Of a DNA stretch of 64,000 nt, positions 1 through 8,637 are shown in pieces. A program made the position numbers and the translations under genes. Origin of the DNA: Ancylomarina longa. GTDB lineage: Bacteria > Bacteroidota > Bacteroidia > Bacteroidales > Marinifilaceae. The stretch's first letter is position 1. Each line of letters opens with the position of its first letter. The stretch is taken from assembly GCF_003996985.1 (NCBI RefSeq), contig NZ_RJJX01000006.1, positions 124,001 through 188,000 of the forward strand. The letters run 5' to 3'. Under the pieces are notes generated by a model. It was not told where the DNA came from, searched no databases, and saw only the letters and a list, made by a program, of their open reading frames with translations.

Positions 1-836
1 ACAAGCACCGATTCCACTGTATATTCTTTGCTTAAAGGGATTTTTTTGTCGGTTTCTCCTCCTATCAGCATTCGTGCGTTTTCGATAGCCTCCTTGCTTC
101 CAATTAGTTTAACGATATCGCCAAGTTCAAGAACTGTATCCGGAACAGGAACAATGGTTTGCCCTTTATGCATGATACGCGAAATATTAGCCTGAGTCAT
201 GGCTCGAATTTTCAATTCCCTGATACTCTTCCCTTCAATACTTTCATTCTCAACAATCAGATTTTTATTAAATAACTGAGGATAATTCTTCTGTGCTTCA
301 GATTCAATTTTCTCCGCTTCTTTTTCAATATTGATTTTCATCAATTTGGGATATAATCTCACAAAAAGAATTACTCCAATTACTCCAAATGGGTAAGCAA
401 TACCATAACCAATAGAGGCCATGGAAGATTTTGTAGTCTCAATAGCTGCTGCCAATCCAGGGGTGCTGGTTAAGGATCCGGTCAATAATCCAATTGCAAT
501 ATCCATATCAATATTAAAAATCCATACGAATGCAATAGTTACCAAGGAAGCGCTTCCCACCAAAACAAAAGCCAGAACAATTAATTCTCTGCCATTCTTT
601 TTAAAGGATTCAAAAAATCCGGGACCAGCTTGTATTCCAATAGTAAAAATGAATAGAGTTAGTCCGATTTTCTGAATGTCGTTTGGGATACTTACTCCAA
701 AATGGCCAAATACCAATGCAACAAAGATTACCGCGGAAATATCCAGAGAAATTCCTTTAATTTTTATTTTCCCGACAATAAAACCGATGGCTATGATTAA
801 AAAAAGAACAAAATAAGTTGAGGTTAATAAACTCAT
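1..836 (-). CDS. AspT/YidE-type membrane transporter, 3' part outside window
   Basis: The frame opens with ATG at 836 and stays open to the window edge, so about 278 N-terminal residues are visible and the C-terminus is missing. Hydrophobic segments lie near residues 5-22, 33-50, 58-72, 86-108 and 143-162. A conserved Gly/Thr/Pro stretch (GLLTGSLTSTPGLAAA, about 118-132) matches the repeat motif of the aspartate:alanine antiporter/YidE-YbjL superfamily. Residues about 195-262 look like a cytosolic TrkA-C (RCK_C) domain, the usual insert between the two membrane halves of these proteins. The family exchanges small organic acids or amino acids, but the substrate cannot be named here. It stands alone, separated from pepE upstream by a terminator. 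Confidence 0.8.
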   Translation of the reverse strand, partial: MSLLTSTYFVLFLIIAIGFIVGKIKIKGISLDISAVIFVALVFGHFGVSIPNDIQKIGLTLFIFTIGIQAGPGFFESFKKNGRELIVLAFVLVGSASLVTIAFVWIFNIDMDIAIGLLTGSLTSTPGLAAAIETTKSSMASIGYGIAYPFGVIGVILFVRLYPKLMKINIEKEAEKIESEAQKNYPQLFNKNLIVENESIEGKSIRELKIRAMTQANISRIMHKGQTIVPVPDTVLELGDIVKLIGSKEAIENARMLIGGETDKKIPLSKEYTVESVL

Positions 837-902
837 TATCAAATTAAATTTGGTTATTAGTTAGATTTTATAAAATATGGTTCAAAGGTAGAAATTCAAA
901 AA

Positions 903-934
903 TAAAAAAGCGATTGAAACTAATTCCAATCGCT
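903..934 (-). terminator. Rho-independent terminator after pepE
   Basis: The stem AGCGATTG/CAATCGCT (909-916 with 925-932) is followed on the minus strand by a T-rich tract. It sits about 25 bp past the pepE stop and before the transporter start. Confidence 0.75.
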
Positions 935-956
935 TCTTTATTTATAGTATAATATA

Positions 957-1667
957 TTATTTCATCAGAAAATTAAAATCATCTTTTGCACTTAATTCAT
1001 AAGCTTCGATTCCATGTTTGAAGATACGGCAATTTCGATCTCCAATCATGCTAATTTTACCATCCTCAACCAAGAACATAGTTCCTTCGCGCAATCCGGC
1101 AATATACATATCGGTATTCAACACCATAAATTCATTAATTCTATCCTCTCTGGTTTCCCCACCGTGACCATCAGGATTTTTATCTAAATAGTGCGGATTG
1201 ATCTGGAAAGGAATCAAGTTTAAAGCTTCAAATCCCAGTGGATCAATTATCGGCATATCGTTGGTAGTTTTTATCGTAGGACAACTCAAATTTGATCCTG
1301 CACTCCATCCAATATATGGTGCTTTTTCGTCCATCACCTTTTTACGGATAGCATCCGTCAATTTATTCTTATGAATTAGGTGAGTTAAATTCCAGGTACT
1401 GCCACCTCCAACAACAATTGCCTCTGCCTCCAATACTGCTTTCACCGGATCATCAAAATGATGAATAGACACAATATCGTGTCCAATTTCATTGAACTTA
1501 TCTTTTACTTTCTCCTCATATTCATCAAAGGAAAAGCTTACTCCGGCATATGGTATAAACAATGCTTTTACCGGCTTATCGCCTAAAAAATCCTTAATGT
1601 TATTTTTAGGATAATCCAGATATTCCTCACCCGACATGGTGGAGTTGCTAATCAATAATAATCTCAT
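957..1667 (-). CDS. pepE: Peptidase E (alpha-aspartyl dipeptidase), S51 family
   Basis: This 236-residue cytosolic enzyme is close to the 229 residues of Salmonella PepE, which hydrolyses dipeptides with N-terminal aspartate. The nucleophile elbow GWSAGSN places the catalytic Ser at residue 122. Asp137 (TTNDMPI) and His159 (NPHYLD) fall where the family's Asp and His are expected. The GGGSTWNL glycine loop (about 87-94) is also typical. The ATG at 1667 is the natural start. The gene is monocistronic, with a terminator downstream and the TPR kinase ending 47 bp upstream on the same strand. Confidence 0.9.
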   Translation of the reverse strand: MRLLLISNSTMSGEEYLDYPKNNIKDFLGDKPVKALFIPYAGVSFSFDEYEEKVKDKFNEIGHDIVSIHHFDDPVKAVLEAEAIVVGGGSTWNLTHLIHKNKLTDAIRKKVMDEKAPYIGWSAGSNLSCPTIKTTNDMPIIDPLGFEALNLIPFQINPHYLDKNPDGHGGETREDRINEFMVLNTDMYIAGLREGTMFLVEDGKISMIGDRNCRIFKHGIEAYELSAKDDFNFLMK

Positions 1668-1713
1668 TTTTTGGTTGTTTTGTTTAAGTGTTTGAATAAT
1701 TTTCGCCTTAAAA

Positions 1714-3720
1714 TTAACTATTTACTAATGAAATTGAGCTCTCTTTATGCAGTAATTCCTCAAATTTTGCCTGACTCATAGGGCGGCGCGGAATAATAAA
1801 AGAAAAAGTACTTCCCTTATCTACCGTACTCTCCACATAGAGTTTTCCTTTGTTTTTAATCAAGAAATCACGGCATAAAGTCAAACCAAGACCGGTTCCT
1901 TTTTCGTTAGCCGTACCATCCGTTGTTTTTCCATCAAAAATATTTTCAATCTGTTCCGGCATCATTCCAATGCCATCATCCTTCACCGAAATTTTCACGA
2001 AATACTCCCCTATCTGAGAATTAATCTCGATACTTCCATCTTTATTGGTGAATTTTATGGCATTTGAAATAAGATTCCTTAAAACCGTATTGATCATATT
2101 CCAATCGACAAATACTTCTACACTAGGATTCGATGAAGTAAATAATTTTATGGATTTTATTTTAGCCAAATCGCCTAACAAACCAATGTTTGAATTTATG
2201 ATTGAACTCGCATCAACCATTTGTTTATTTGCAGTAATACTTTTAGTTTGGTTTTTTGCCCAGAACAACAGGTTTTCCAATAGTTCATATGCATTATCGG
2301 AGGAATGAAATAAAGCCTGCAAAAACTCCTTTTTGTCTTCTTCACTAAGATTTAAATCCTCATCACCAAGATACATTCTTAATCCATTACTGATATTTCC
2401 AATTGCTCCACGTAAATCGTGAGCAATTAGCGAGAACATTTTATCCTTGGTTTCATTTGCTTTTCGCAATTTATCTTCACTATTTTTTAATCGTTTCATT
2501 GCACTAATCAGCTCTTCCTGGTGCTGACTAACCAAGCGATTCCTTAAATACAACAACTCATTATCTTTAAGATTGTTTCGATACCTGAAGGTGAGTAAAA
2601 ATATGGCAACAAGTAATACTAATAGAATGAGGAGTCCGACAATATATTGACGAGTAATTTCCAACTGCTGAGTTTGGTTTTCTGCCCGTAATTCCTGATT
2701 TTCCTGATTTTTCACTTCAATAGCATGCCTGGAATCTAAATCCTCAATTTTATTTGCCAATTGATCGGCAGCTAATGAATCCTGATAAGCTTGCTGGGTT
2801 TGATATGCTATCACAGAATTGTGATCCTCCTCATTTTTAGTGTAAAAAAGGGCCATATATTTGTAATAATCCCTTAATAATCGTTTTGACTTCAATGCTT
2901 TTGCTGTACGCAATCCTTGTGATAAATACATTTTAGCCCGGGCTAATTCTCCATGTAGAATATACAAATGACCTAAATTTAATTCGAATTCCCCACTTTT
3001 ATAATTGGGAACACTGCTCTTTTGATATTTAACTGCTTCTTTATAGGTTCGTATGGCCTTCAAAGTGTCTCCCATCACCGTATAAAGACTTCCCAAGTCA
3101 TTCAATATCGATCCAATAATCGATTTTTTTGACAATTCTTTTCCTAATTTTAATCCATTTTGAAAATAATCAATAGCTCGATCATATTCATGAATTCCCA
3201 TATAGTATATACCCAATAGGTTTTGGCAATTTGCTACACCACAACTATCTCCTTGACTTTCATAAATATCAAGCGCTGTAATAGTGTAATCATAGGATTT
3301 TTTTAGTTTTCCGGACTGGTAATAAACCGTAGCCAATTGGATACTAATATCTGCCAAATATTTTTTATAGTCATGATTGCTAGCAAACCGATGAGCCTGC
3401 AATAAATAATCCAGAGCATTATCATATTGGTTGTTGTAATAATAGGCCGTTCCCAGATAATACAAAGCCTTTACAACTTGCTTACTATAATCCAGATTTT
3501 GCGCTAAAGCTAAAGCTTGAGAGCCCAATTCAACTCCTTTGTTGGGTTCGATATTCCAATATTCCCGACTTATCTCTAATAATGTTTCTAGTTTCTCGCG
3601 GCCATATACTTTTCCGTAGCGGTTATTGAGGCTATCTAATCTGTTCTGAAATTCACCAAAAGCAGACTGACAAAAGCATAGAGAAACTATCAAAAACAGG
3701 ATAGGGAGATTTTTTTTCAT
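1714..3720 (-). CDS. TPR-domain sensor histidine kinase
   Basis: I chose the ATG at 3720, giving 668 residues, because it begins a clean signal peptide (MKKNLPILFLIVSLCFC). An in-frame ATG 45 bp upstream would add a non-signal-like leader. After the signal come TPR-like helical repeats (about 40-320), a coiled coil, one membrane helix (about 358-378) and a second coiled coil. The HisKA H-box is FSLIAHDLRG. The HATPase domain has an N-box (NLISNAIKF), G1 (DDGIGM) and G2 (GTGLGLTLC). Sensing is therefore periplasmic through the TPR region, and autophosphorylation is cytosolic. No response regulator is adjacent and there is no receiver domain, so the partner is unknown. Confidence 0.88.
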   Translation of the reverse strand: MKKNLPILFLIVSLCFCQSAFGEFQNRLDSLNNRYGKVYGREKLETLLEISREYWNIEPNKGVELGSQALALAQNLDYSKQVVKALYYLGTAYYYNNQYDNALDYLLQAHRFASNHDYKKYLADISIQLATVYYQSGKLKKSYDYTITALDIYESQGDSCGVANCQNLLGIYYMGIHEYDRAIDYFQNGLKLGKELSKKSIIGSILNDLGSLYTVMGDTLKAIRTYKEAVKYQKSSVPNYKSGEFELNLGHLYILHGELARAKMYLSQGLRTAKALKSKRLLRDYYKYMALFYTKNEEDHNSVIAYQTQQAYQDSLAADQLANKIEDLDSRHAIEVKNQENQELRAENQTQQLEITRQYIVGLLILLVLLVAIFLLTFRYRNNLKDNELLYLRNRLVSQHQEELISAMKRLKNSEDKLRKANETKDKMFSLIAHDLRGAIGNISNGLRMYLGDEDLNLSEEDKKEFLQALFHSSDNAYELLENLLFWAKNQTKSITANKQMVDASSIINSNIGLLGDLAKIKSIKLFTSSNPSVEVFVDWNMINTVLRNLISNAIKFTNKDGSIEINSQIGEYFVKISVKDDGIGMMPEQIENIFDGKTTDGTANEKGTGLGLTLCRDFLIKNKGKLYVESTVDKGSTFSFIIPRRPMSQAKFEELLHKESSISLVNS

Positions 3721-3784
3721 TCCCCTAATATACAATTTTATGCTACATATTTCAATATTGGTCAAATTTTGGAAAGCCTACACA

Positions 3785-3818
3785 ATAAAAAAAAAACCGG
3801 ATTGCAAAGCATCCGGTT
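3785..3818 (-). terminator. Terminator of the ECF/outer-membrane-protein operon
   Basis: The perfect 8-bp stem AACCGGAT/ATCCGGTT (3795-3802 with 3811-3818) is followed on the minus strand by a run of ten T residues. It lies 25 bp past the stop of the outer-membrane-protein gene. Confidence 0.85.
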
Positions 3819-3842
3819 TAGAACAAACAAATAGGTGATTTT

Positions 3843-4925
3843 TTAAAAAGTCACTAATGTTATTCCAACGGTATAAGGAACCATTTCCGGTCCTTTGTTT
3901 TTTTCAAATAGATTCGTTAATCCATAGGTGCCAAATAAGTTTAAAGATCTATATCCCAATCGAACCTGTGCTCCATATCTAAGGGTTTTCAAATTAAAAT
4001 CATCATGATCCTTATCCTTGTGTGTGTTCCCTTTAAATTTATATTTTATTTTAGAATGTGTTCCTAGTCTGAGTCCCCCAACTACACCAGCTGCGAGATG
4101 TACCCTTCTTGTATTGTATTTCACAGGTATTTGAAATTCGAGTAATAAGGGAACGGTTAAGTAAATTGAAGTAAGTTTAGATTTCTTTATATTCCATTCT
4201 GGATTGAATCCTACCGGTTGTATTTTTCCTGAAATATCTTTTTCTAAAGTCATATCACTATCAAAGCGGTAATTATTCCATTCCAAACCCAAACCAGTTA
4301 CAAGTCCAATGGTATTTCTTTCCTTTTGCAAGCTAATATCATACTGCAAAAAATTGAGATTAACCGCAATCGATTTTGCCAAATTCAAATCAATAAAACC
4401 ATTTAAATCTGAAATATATCCACTATAATTCTCTTCTGCCAATCCGTTTATTCCCATTTCGAAACCAGCCCAGTGTCCGCGAAAATCTTTTTCTTCCTCC
4501 ACAAAGAACTTATCCTGATTTGGATCCCAGGGTTGTACTTTTTCTATTCGAACACGCGTTCCATGCCACCCATCAATGATATTGATTTGCTTTCCGCCAA
4601 TTCGTATTTTGGTGGTATCTCTATCTTCCTGATAGGATAACTTTCCTATTTTTCCAATCTTAATTTTAGCTCCATTATCCTCCTCCACGACTTTCACGAT
4701 GTTCTTTTTCATGAATTTCAGTTTAGTGGTATCCGAATTGTTAGTAGATATATGAAATGAGTCTTTTTTAACTATTTCGTGCTTCTGAGGCTTGGTCGAC
4801 CAGCTATCCTCAATTAAAATATTTTTCTTTTTAAGACTATCTGATTGAAGCGTGTCCTGAACATTCTGTGCTTGCAAAATGGAACACAGCGAAAAGGAAA
4901 GACAAATCATTAGAAATTTTTTCAT
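3843..4925 (-). CDS. Outer-membrane beta-barrel protein of an ECF sigma operon
   Basis: The protein has 360 residues with a signal peptide cleaved near LQAQ (about 18-20). A polar, Lys/Asp/Thr-rich region follows to about residue 140, perhaps a periplasmic domain. The C-terminal 210 residues alternate hydrophobic and polar residues as in a small beta-barrel, starting near GHWAGFEMGINGL and ending in a terminal-strand-like YTVGITLVTF. It resembles the broad PorT/outer-membrane beta-barrel group, and no specific function can be given. It follows the sigma and anti-sigma genes and has its own ECF-type promoter at 5026-5052, so it is likely a direct target of that sigma factor. Confidence 0.72.
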   Translation of the reverse strand: MKKFLMICLSFSLCSILQAQNVQDTLQSDSLKKKNILIEDSWSTKPQKHEIVKKDSFHISTNNSDTTKLKFMKKNIVKVVEEDNGAKIKIGKIGKLSYQEDRDTTKIRIGGKQINIIDGWHGTRVRIEKVQPWDPNQDKFFVEEEKDFRGHWAGFEMGINGLAEENYSGYISDLNGFIDLNLAKSIAVNLNFLQYDISLQKERNTIGLVTGLGLEWNNYRFDSDMTLEKDISGKIQPVGFNPEWNIKKSKLTSIYLTVPLLLEFQIPVKYNTRRVHLAAGVVGGLRLGTHSKIKYKFKGNTHKDKDHDDFNLKTLRYGAQVRLGYRSLNLFGTYGLTNLFEKNKGPEMVPYTVGITLVTF

Positions 4926-5025
4926 CGTATTTAATTTAAATAAATATTCTTTTTGATATTTTAAACGAGACTAGAGAATCAAACTTCTGCAGGTAGTTAA
5001 TTCCATAGTAGCTGTAACATTTGTG

Positions 5026-5052
5026 AGACGATACAGATGCTATTTTGTTACA
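5026..5052 (-). promoter_or_regulatory. ECF-type promoter upstream of the outer-membrane-protein gene
   Basis: On the minus strand TGTAAC (complement of 5047-5052) is separated by 16 nt from CGTCT (complement of 5026-5030). The same two boxes with a 17-nt gap stand before the ECF sigma gene itself. The predicted transcript start would lie about 95 nt before the ATG at 4925. The box also forms half of an 8-bp inverted repeat with CTGTAACA at 5012-5019. Confidence 0.6.
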
Positions 5053-5086
5053 GTATGACAATTTTGTATGAAATGGGATCGCAGAT

Positions 5087-6124
5087 CTATTTTACTGTTG
5101 TACTAAATCCAATACCAGTAGAGTTAAAACTTAAGCGGCTTTTCTCAGTCTCTGAATCGTATTTTTTTTGAATCTGAATTCTTTTGCCTGCAATCTCTCC
5201 TAATTTATCTACCCCATATTTGGCAACAGCATATAAAAAGGTCTTCTTCCCATTCTTTTCAGGAAGACTTGATTTCCATTCCATTCCTAACTGATTCAAA
5301 CCGGTTTTTTGAGCAATCATTTCGTTTGGTGAAATTTTGGAATATTCCAGATTCACCTTTTGTTTTTTATTATCAAGAGGTTTCTCTATTGGTGCTAGAT
5401 TAATTTTTGGAACACTTACTTTAACAATTTCATTTTCAATCTCATTTTTAAGAGGAATTCGAGAAGAATGAACTACTACAGATTTCCCAACTTTAATTTT
5501 TTTAGTATTAGATTTATTCTTGGCTAAGGAAGCATATGCAAAAGGAGTTATGTTGTCCTCCTTTTTTACTTCCACCTTATTAAGAACAGGAGGGGGAAGT
5601 ATTTTAACAGGAACATTTGATTTTACAATTTCAGGATTGGATTTCAAATTAGGATTATTCCAAATGGAAAAAAACAGGAGAACAGAGGCTGCGATTCCTG
5701 TGCCAAAGAACCAGAATGGTATCAATTTACTTTTCTTTTGAAGCTCACTTTTATCCGGATACCCTATAGATAAATCCGGAATAGCAATGCTCTTTTCATA
5801 GGAATTCCAATCTTGCCTATAAGCTTTATTGGCGGATATAAATTCATTGAAAGCTATCGCTTCGTCAGCATCCAAATCTCCCTCAAGTTTTGCGACACAA
5901 TAATCATCAAATTCACTTCGAAAAGGTATAGATTGTAGCTTTTCCTTATTGAAATTTATCTGCTCGCCAGGAAGAATGAACAAATCCATTTCTTCCAGTT
6001 CCAGGCGTAAATGAGGATAGCGACAAAGAAATTCATCTAACAAAAGATGCTCCTTCTTACTTAGATTCCCTTCCAAATAATCCAAAAAGAAGGTCTCATA
6101 ATTATATAATGTAATTTTCCTCAT
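5087..6124 (-). CDS. Anti-sigma factor-like single-pass membrane protein
   Basis: This 345-residue protein is encoded 11 bp after the ECF sigma gene. The N-terminal 125 residues hold two acidic helical segments with a repeated LEG(N/D)L motif (near 18 and 79), typical of Bacteroidota anti-sigma proteins. One membrane helix (about 133-153, PFWFFGTGIAASVLLFF) separates a cytosolic N-terminus from a Lys/Pro/Val-rich periplasmic part. No zinc-binding HxxxCxxC motif is seen. Gene order sigma, anti-sigma, outer-membrane protein suggests that it holds the sigma factor at the membrane until an envelope signal arrives. This role is inferred from topology and context. Confidence 0.7.
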   Translation of the reverse strand: MRKITLYNYETFFLDYLEGNLSKKEHLLLDEFLCRYPHLRLELEEMDLFILPGEQINFNKEKLQSIPFRSEFDDYCVAKLEGDLDADEAIAFNEFISANKAYRQDWNSYEKSIAIPDLSIGYPDKSELQKKSKLIPFWFFGTGIAASVLLFFSIWNNPNLKSNPEIVKSNVPVKILPPPVLNKVEVKKEDNITPFAYASLAKNKSNTKKIKVGKSVVVHSSRIPLKNEIENEIVKVSVPKINLAPIEKPLDNKKQKVNLEYSKISPNEMIAQKTGLNQLGMEWKSSLPEKNGKKTFLYAVAKYGVDKLGEIAGKRIQIQKKYDSETEKSRLSFNSTGIGFSTTVK

Positions 6125-6135
6125 TTACTTCTTTG

Positions 6136-6621
6136 CTATACTATTGTCTCGATTTTTCCAATGAATTTTTTTAAATGTTTTCTGGCTCGATAGATATATA
6201 CTTTTACCTGCGATTCGCTCAAATCTGTAATTTTTGCAATTTCCTGATAGGTATAACCCTCATAATCTCTCAATAAAATAACGGAGCGTTGAATTTCTGA
6301 GAGTCTGTCTAATGCTATGTTGAGAATTTCCTTAATATCACAGTATTGATCCACATGTGAATAATCGCATTCCTCCACTCTATCAAAATCTTCAATTCTT
6401 TTCTCTTTTCGAATCATATCAATCATGGTATGATAAGCTGTGGTGAATAAATACGACTTTACCTTATCCGGATTTATCTGATCTTTATTTCTCCATAATT
6501 TTTCAAAACTATCTTGCACCACATCTTTCGCCTTATCCTCATTTTTCAAATTTTTGAGGATAAACCGAAATACCGCATCAGCATACAGGGATACGACTCT
6601 ATTGTATTGAGCAAGATTCAT
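6136..6621 (-). CDS. ECF-type RNA polymerase sigma factor
   Basis: The 161-residue length is normal for ECF sigma factors. Region 2 spans about residues 8-75, with the core-binding stretch DKAKDVVQDSFEKLWRN and the -10-recognising TTAYHTMIDMIRKEKR. Region 4 spans about 103-155, with the helix-turn-helix YTYQEIAKITDLSESQVKVYIYRARKHL split here as YTYQEIAKIT and LSESQVKVYIYRA. The gene begins with ATG at 6621, only about 15 nt after the predicted start of a transcript from the matching ECF promoter at 6643-6670, which points to positive autoregulation. It leads an operon with its probable anti-sigma factor. Confidence 0.9.
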   Translation of the reverse strand: MNLAQYNRVVSLYADAVFRFILKNLKNEDKAKDVVQDSFEKLWRNKDQINPDKVKSYLFTTAYHTMIDMIRKEKRIEDFDRVEECDYSHVDQYCDIKEILNIALDRLSEIQRSVILLRDYEGYTYQEIAKITDLSESQVKVYIYRARKHLKKFIGKIETIV

Positions 6622-6642
6622 ATTGGCAAGTAGTCTGTTTTA

Positions 6643-6670
6643 AGACGATTTATTCTTATTAAAAGTTACA
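6643..6670 (-). promoter_or_regulatory. Predicted autoregulatory ECF promoter of the sigma gene
   Basis: On the minus strand TGTAAC (complement of 6665-6670), a 17-nt spacer and CGTCT (complement of 6643-6647) repeat the boxes found before the outer-membrane-protein gene. They resemble ECF promoters recognised by other sigma families (TGtAAC-like -35, CGTC-like -10). Confidence 0.62.
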
Positions 6671-6772
6671 GGCTTTTTATTATCTTCGACAAAGAAACCA
6701 TTTTACGATTCCCTCCAAAGAACTATCTAATCATTTTCATGATAAAGTATTAAAATTAAAACAACCAATTAC

Positions 6773-7582
6773 ATGAAGAAAATATTTTTTTCATTATCGA
6801 TTTTTGCAATTGTATTTTCATCTTGCAGCAATTGCACAACGACTAAAACCACACGAACAAATCCAAATGAACACCTTGTAATGTCCACTCTCTGGTATCA
6901 ACGAGCGTCGGAATGTCGTGCTCTTTATTATCAAGCATTTAATATCGCCAAAGTTTCGCTGGATAATTATATGGAGACGAAACAAGGAAATAAACCCCTT
7001 GCTGTGGTTGTGGATATTGATGAAACAGTTTTGGATAATAGTCCTTTCGAAACCAATTCTATCCGTAGTGAGAAAAATTTCTCCTCTCAAGCATGGAAAG
7101 AATGGACGGATAAAGCAAAGGCTGGGGCAACTCCCGGTTCATTGGAATTTTTAAAATATGCTGCGAATAATGGTGTGGAAACTTTTTATATTTCAAACAG
7201 AGATACTTCTGCCACAAAAAGCACACTTTCCAACCTTAAAAAATTAGGATTTCCCTATGCCGATTTTCAACATTTGCTTTTAAAAACAAATACCAGCCTT
7301 AAAACAACTCGAAGAAATAAAGTGATGAAAACGCATAATATTGTTCTTTTAGCTGGAGATAATATGGGAGATTTTGATGGATTATTTGAGGATCGATCCA
7401 ATAACTTTGGTTTTGTTCAAGTTGATTCATTAAAAGATTTATTTGGCAAACGCTTTATTATCTTACCAAATCCAATGTATGGCTCCTGGGAAAGACAGGT
7501 ATTAAAAAGTAATCAAAAACTAAATAATTCAGAAAAAGAAGAACTCCGAAAGAAACAATTAATAGGATACGAAGAGTTATAA
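6773..7582 (+). CDS. HAD-family acid phosphatase lipoprotein, e(P4)-like
   Basis: The 269-residue protein has a lipoprotein signal (hydrophobic residues 5-15 then SSC), so it is anchored in the envelope facing the periplasm. The catalytic HAD motif DIDETVLDNS (about 82-91) contains both aspartates. Later HAD signatures are ISNRD (about 141-145) and the acidic GDNMGDFDG (about 195-203). This pattern defines the 5'-nucleotidase lipoprotein e(P4)/class C acid phosphatase group, which dephosphorylates nucleotides for uptake. The gene is divergent from the ECF sigma gene and ends at its own terminator. Confidence 0.87.
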   Translation: MKKIFFSLSIFAIVFSSCSNCTTTKTTRTNPNEHLVMSTLWYQRASECRALYYQAFNIAKVSLDNYMETKQGNKPLAVVVDIDETVLDNSPFETNSIRSEKNFSSQAWKEWTDKAKAGATPGSLEFLKYAANNGVETFYISNRDTSATKSTLSNLKKLGFPYADFQHLLLKTNTSLKTTRRNKVMKTHNIVLLAGDNMGDFDGLFEDRSNNFGFVQVDSLKDLFGKRFIILPNPMYGSWERQVLKSNQKLNNSEKEELRKKQLIGYEEL

Positions 7583-7591
7583 TCAAAGAAT

Positions 7592-7620
7592 AGCCCGAAG
7601 TAAATCTCGGGCTTTCTTTT
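7592..7620 (+). terminator. Terminator after the acid phosphatase gene
   Basis: The stem AGCCCGA/TCGGGCT (7592-7598 with 7607-7613) is followed by a T-rich tail on the plus strand, 9 bp past the stop codon. Confidence 0.8.
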
Positions 7621-7694
7621 CACATTCCCTGTATAAGCTGCTAAAAAATAAATTATCTTTGTGCTTGTTCACTTGAATAAGTTTCCCGACCGCC

Positions 7695-8600
7695 ATGGCT
7701 ACATCAAACCCTACATTTACACCTACTCCTACTTCGGTATTAGACATAGAGCTTGTGCAAGTCAACCTTAAAATTAATGAAGATAATGGTGAAAATAACA
7801 TTCCTCAATCTACTATTCAGGATACATCACAAATAAAATTGTTTCAAAATAATTTTCTAGTATGGGATTCTATTGACCAGTCTAATGATTCTACATTTAC
7901 CTTTCAACAGACTGTACAGCTACCCGTTGGGGAAAAAGGAAAGCCAATTTATAGTCGTAATCACGATTGGATGGTCGCTATTCTTTTATTTGCACTTGTA
8001 TTATTGGCAGTTGTCAGATTCTCTTTTGCCAAATTTATGAGTCGTGTAATAGCTTCCATCTTTAATTATCAGGTTACTAATAATCTATTTTTAGAGAAAA
8101 ACCTCAGAAACCTGCGAGGAAGTATTTTCATGAATTCCTTATTTTTTGTGAATGCTGCATTGTTTCTGGTACAATATTACGAGGAGATAGGAAACAGGGC
8201 TCCTCAAAAAATAAATCCCCTGCTTTTTCTGTTATTTCTCATCGGTTTACTTATAATATATGCAGCGAAATACGTGTTTATAATGAGTGTAGGATACATT
8301 TTTAAATCCTTAAAGGAAAGCCGCGAGTACTTACATACCGTGTTTATTTATAATAAAAATCTGGGGGTTTTTCTATTACCAATAACTCTGAGTGTTCCTT
8401 TTATTAACGAATATGCCATATCTCTTCTTCTCTACACCGGATTAATATTAACAATTGGATTCTACATTCTTAGACTTAATAGAGGTCTTAAAATATTAAT
8501 TCGAAAACATGTTTCAATATTTTATATGATTTTGTACCTTTGTGCACTGGAAATTTTACCCTTAGTGATGATTTATAAACTAATGAAATCATTTGTTTAA
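7695..8600 (+). CDS. DUF4271 integral membrane protein
   Basis: The protein has 301 residues. The first 95 are polar and Thr/Asn/Gln-rich, with no signal peptide. About six membrane helices follow (near 98-116, 151-168, 180-200, 205-222, 235-252, 258-278, 283-300). Composition, topology and position directly before hemD match the Bacteroidota DUF4271 family, which usually neighbours uroporphyrinogen-III synthase. The molecular function is unknown. The ATG at 7695 is the only convincing start, and the gap to hemD is 37 bp, consistent with co-transcription. Confidence 0.75.
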   Translation: MATSNPTFTPTPTSVLDIELVQVNLKINEDNGENNIPQSTIQDTSQIKLFQNNFLVWDSIDQSNDSTFTFQQTVQLPVGEKGKPIYSRNHDWMVAILLFALVLLAVVRFSFAKFMSRVIASIFNYQVTNNLFLEKNLRNLRGSIFMNSLFFVNAALFLVQYYEEIGNRAPQKINPLLFLLFLIGLLIIYAAKYVFIMSVGYIFKSLKESREYLHTVFIYNKNLGVFLLPITLSVPFINEYAISLLLYTGLILTIGFYILRLNRGLKILIRKHVSIFYMILYLCALEILPLVMIYKLMKSFV

Positions 8601-8637
8601 GGAAGTGTAACGAATTGTCGAACTAATCCGTAGTATT

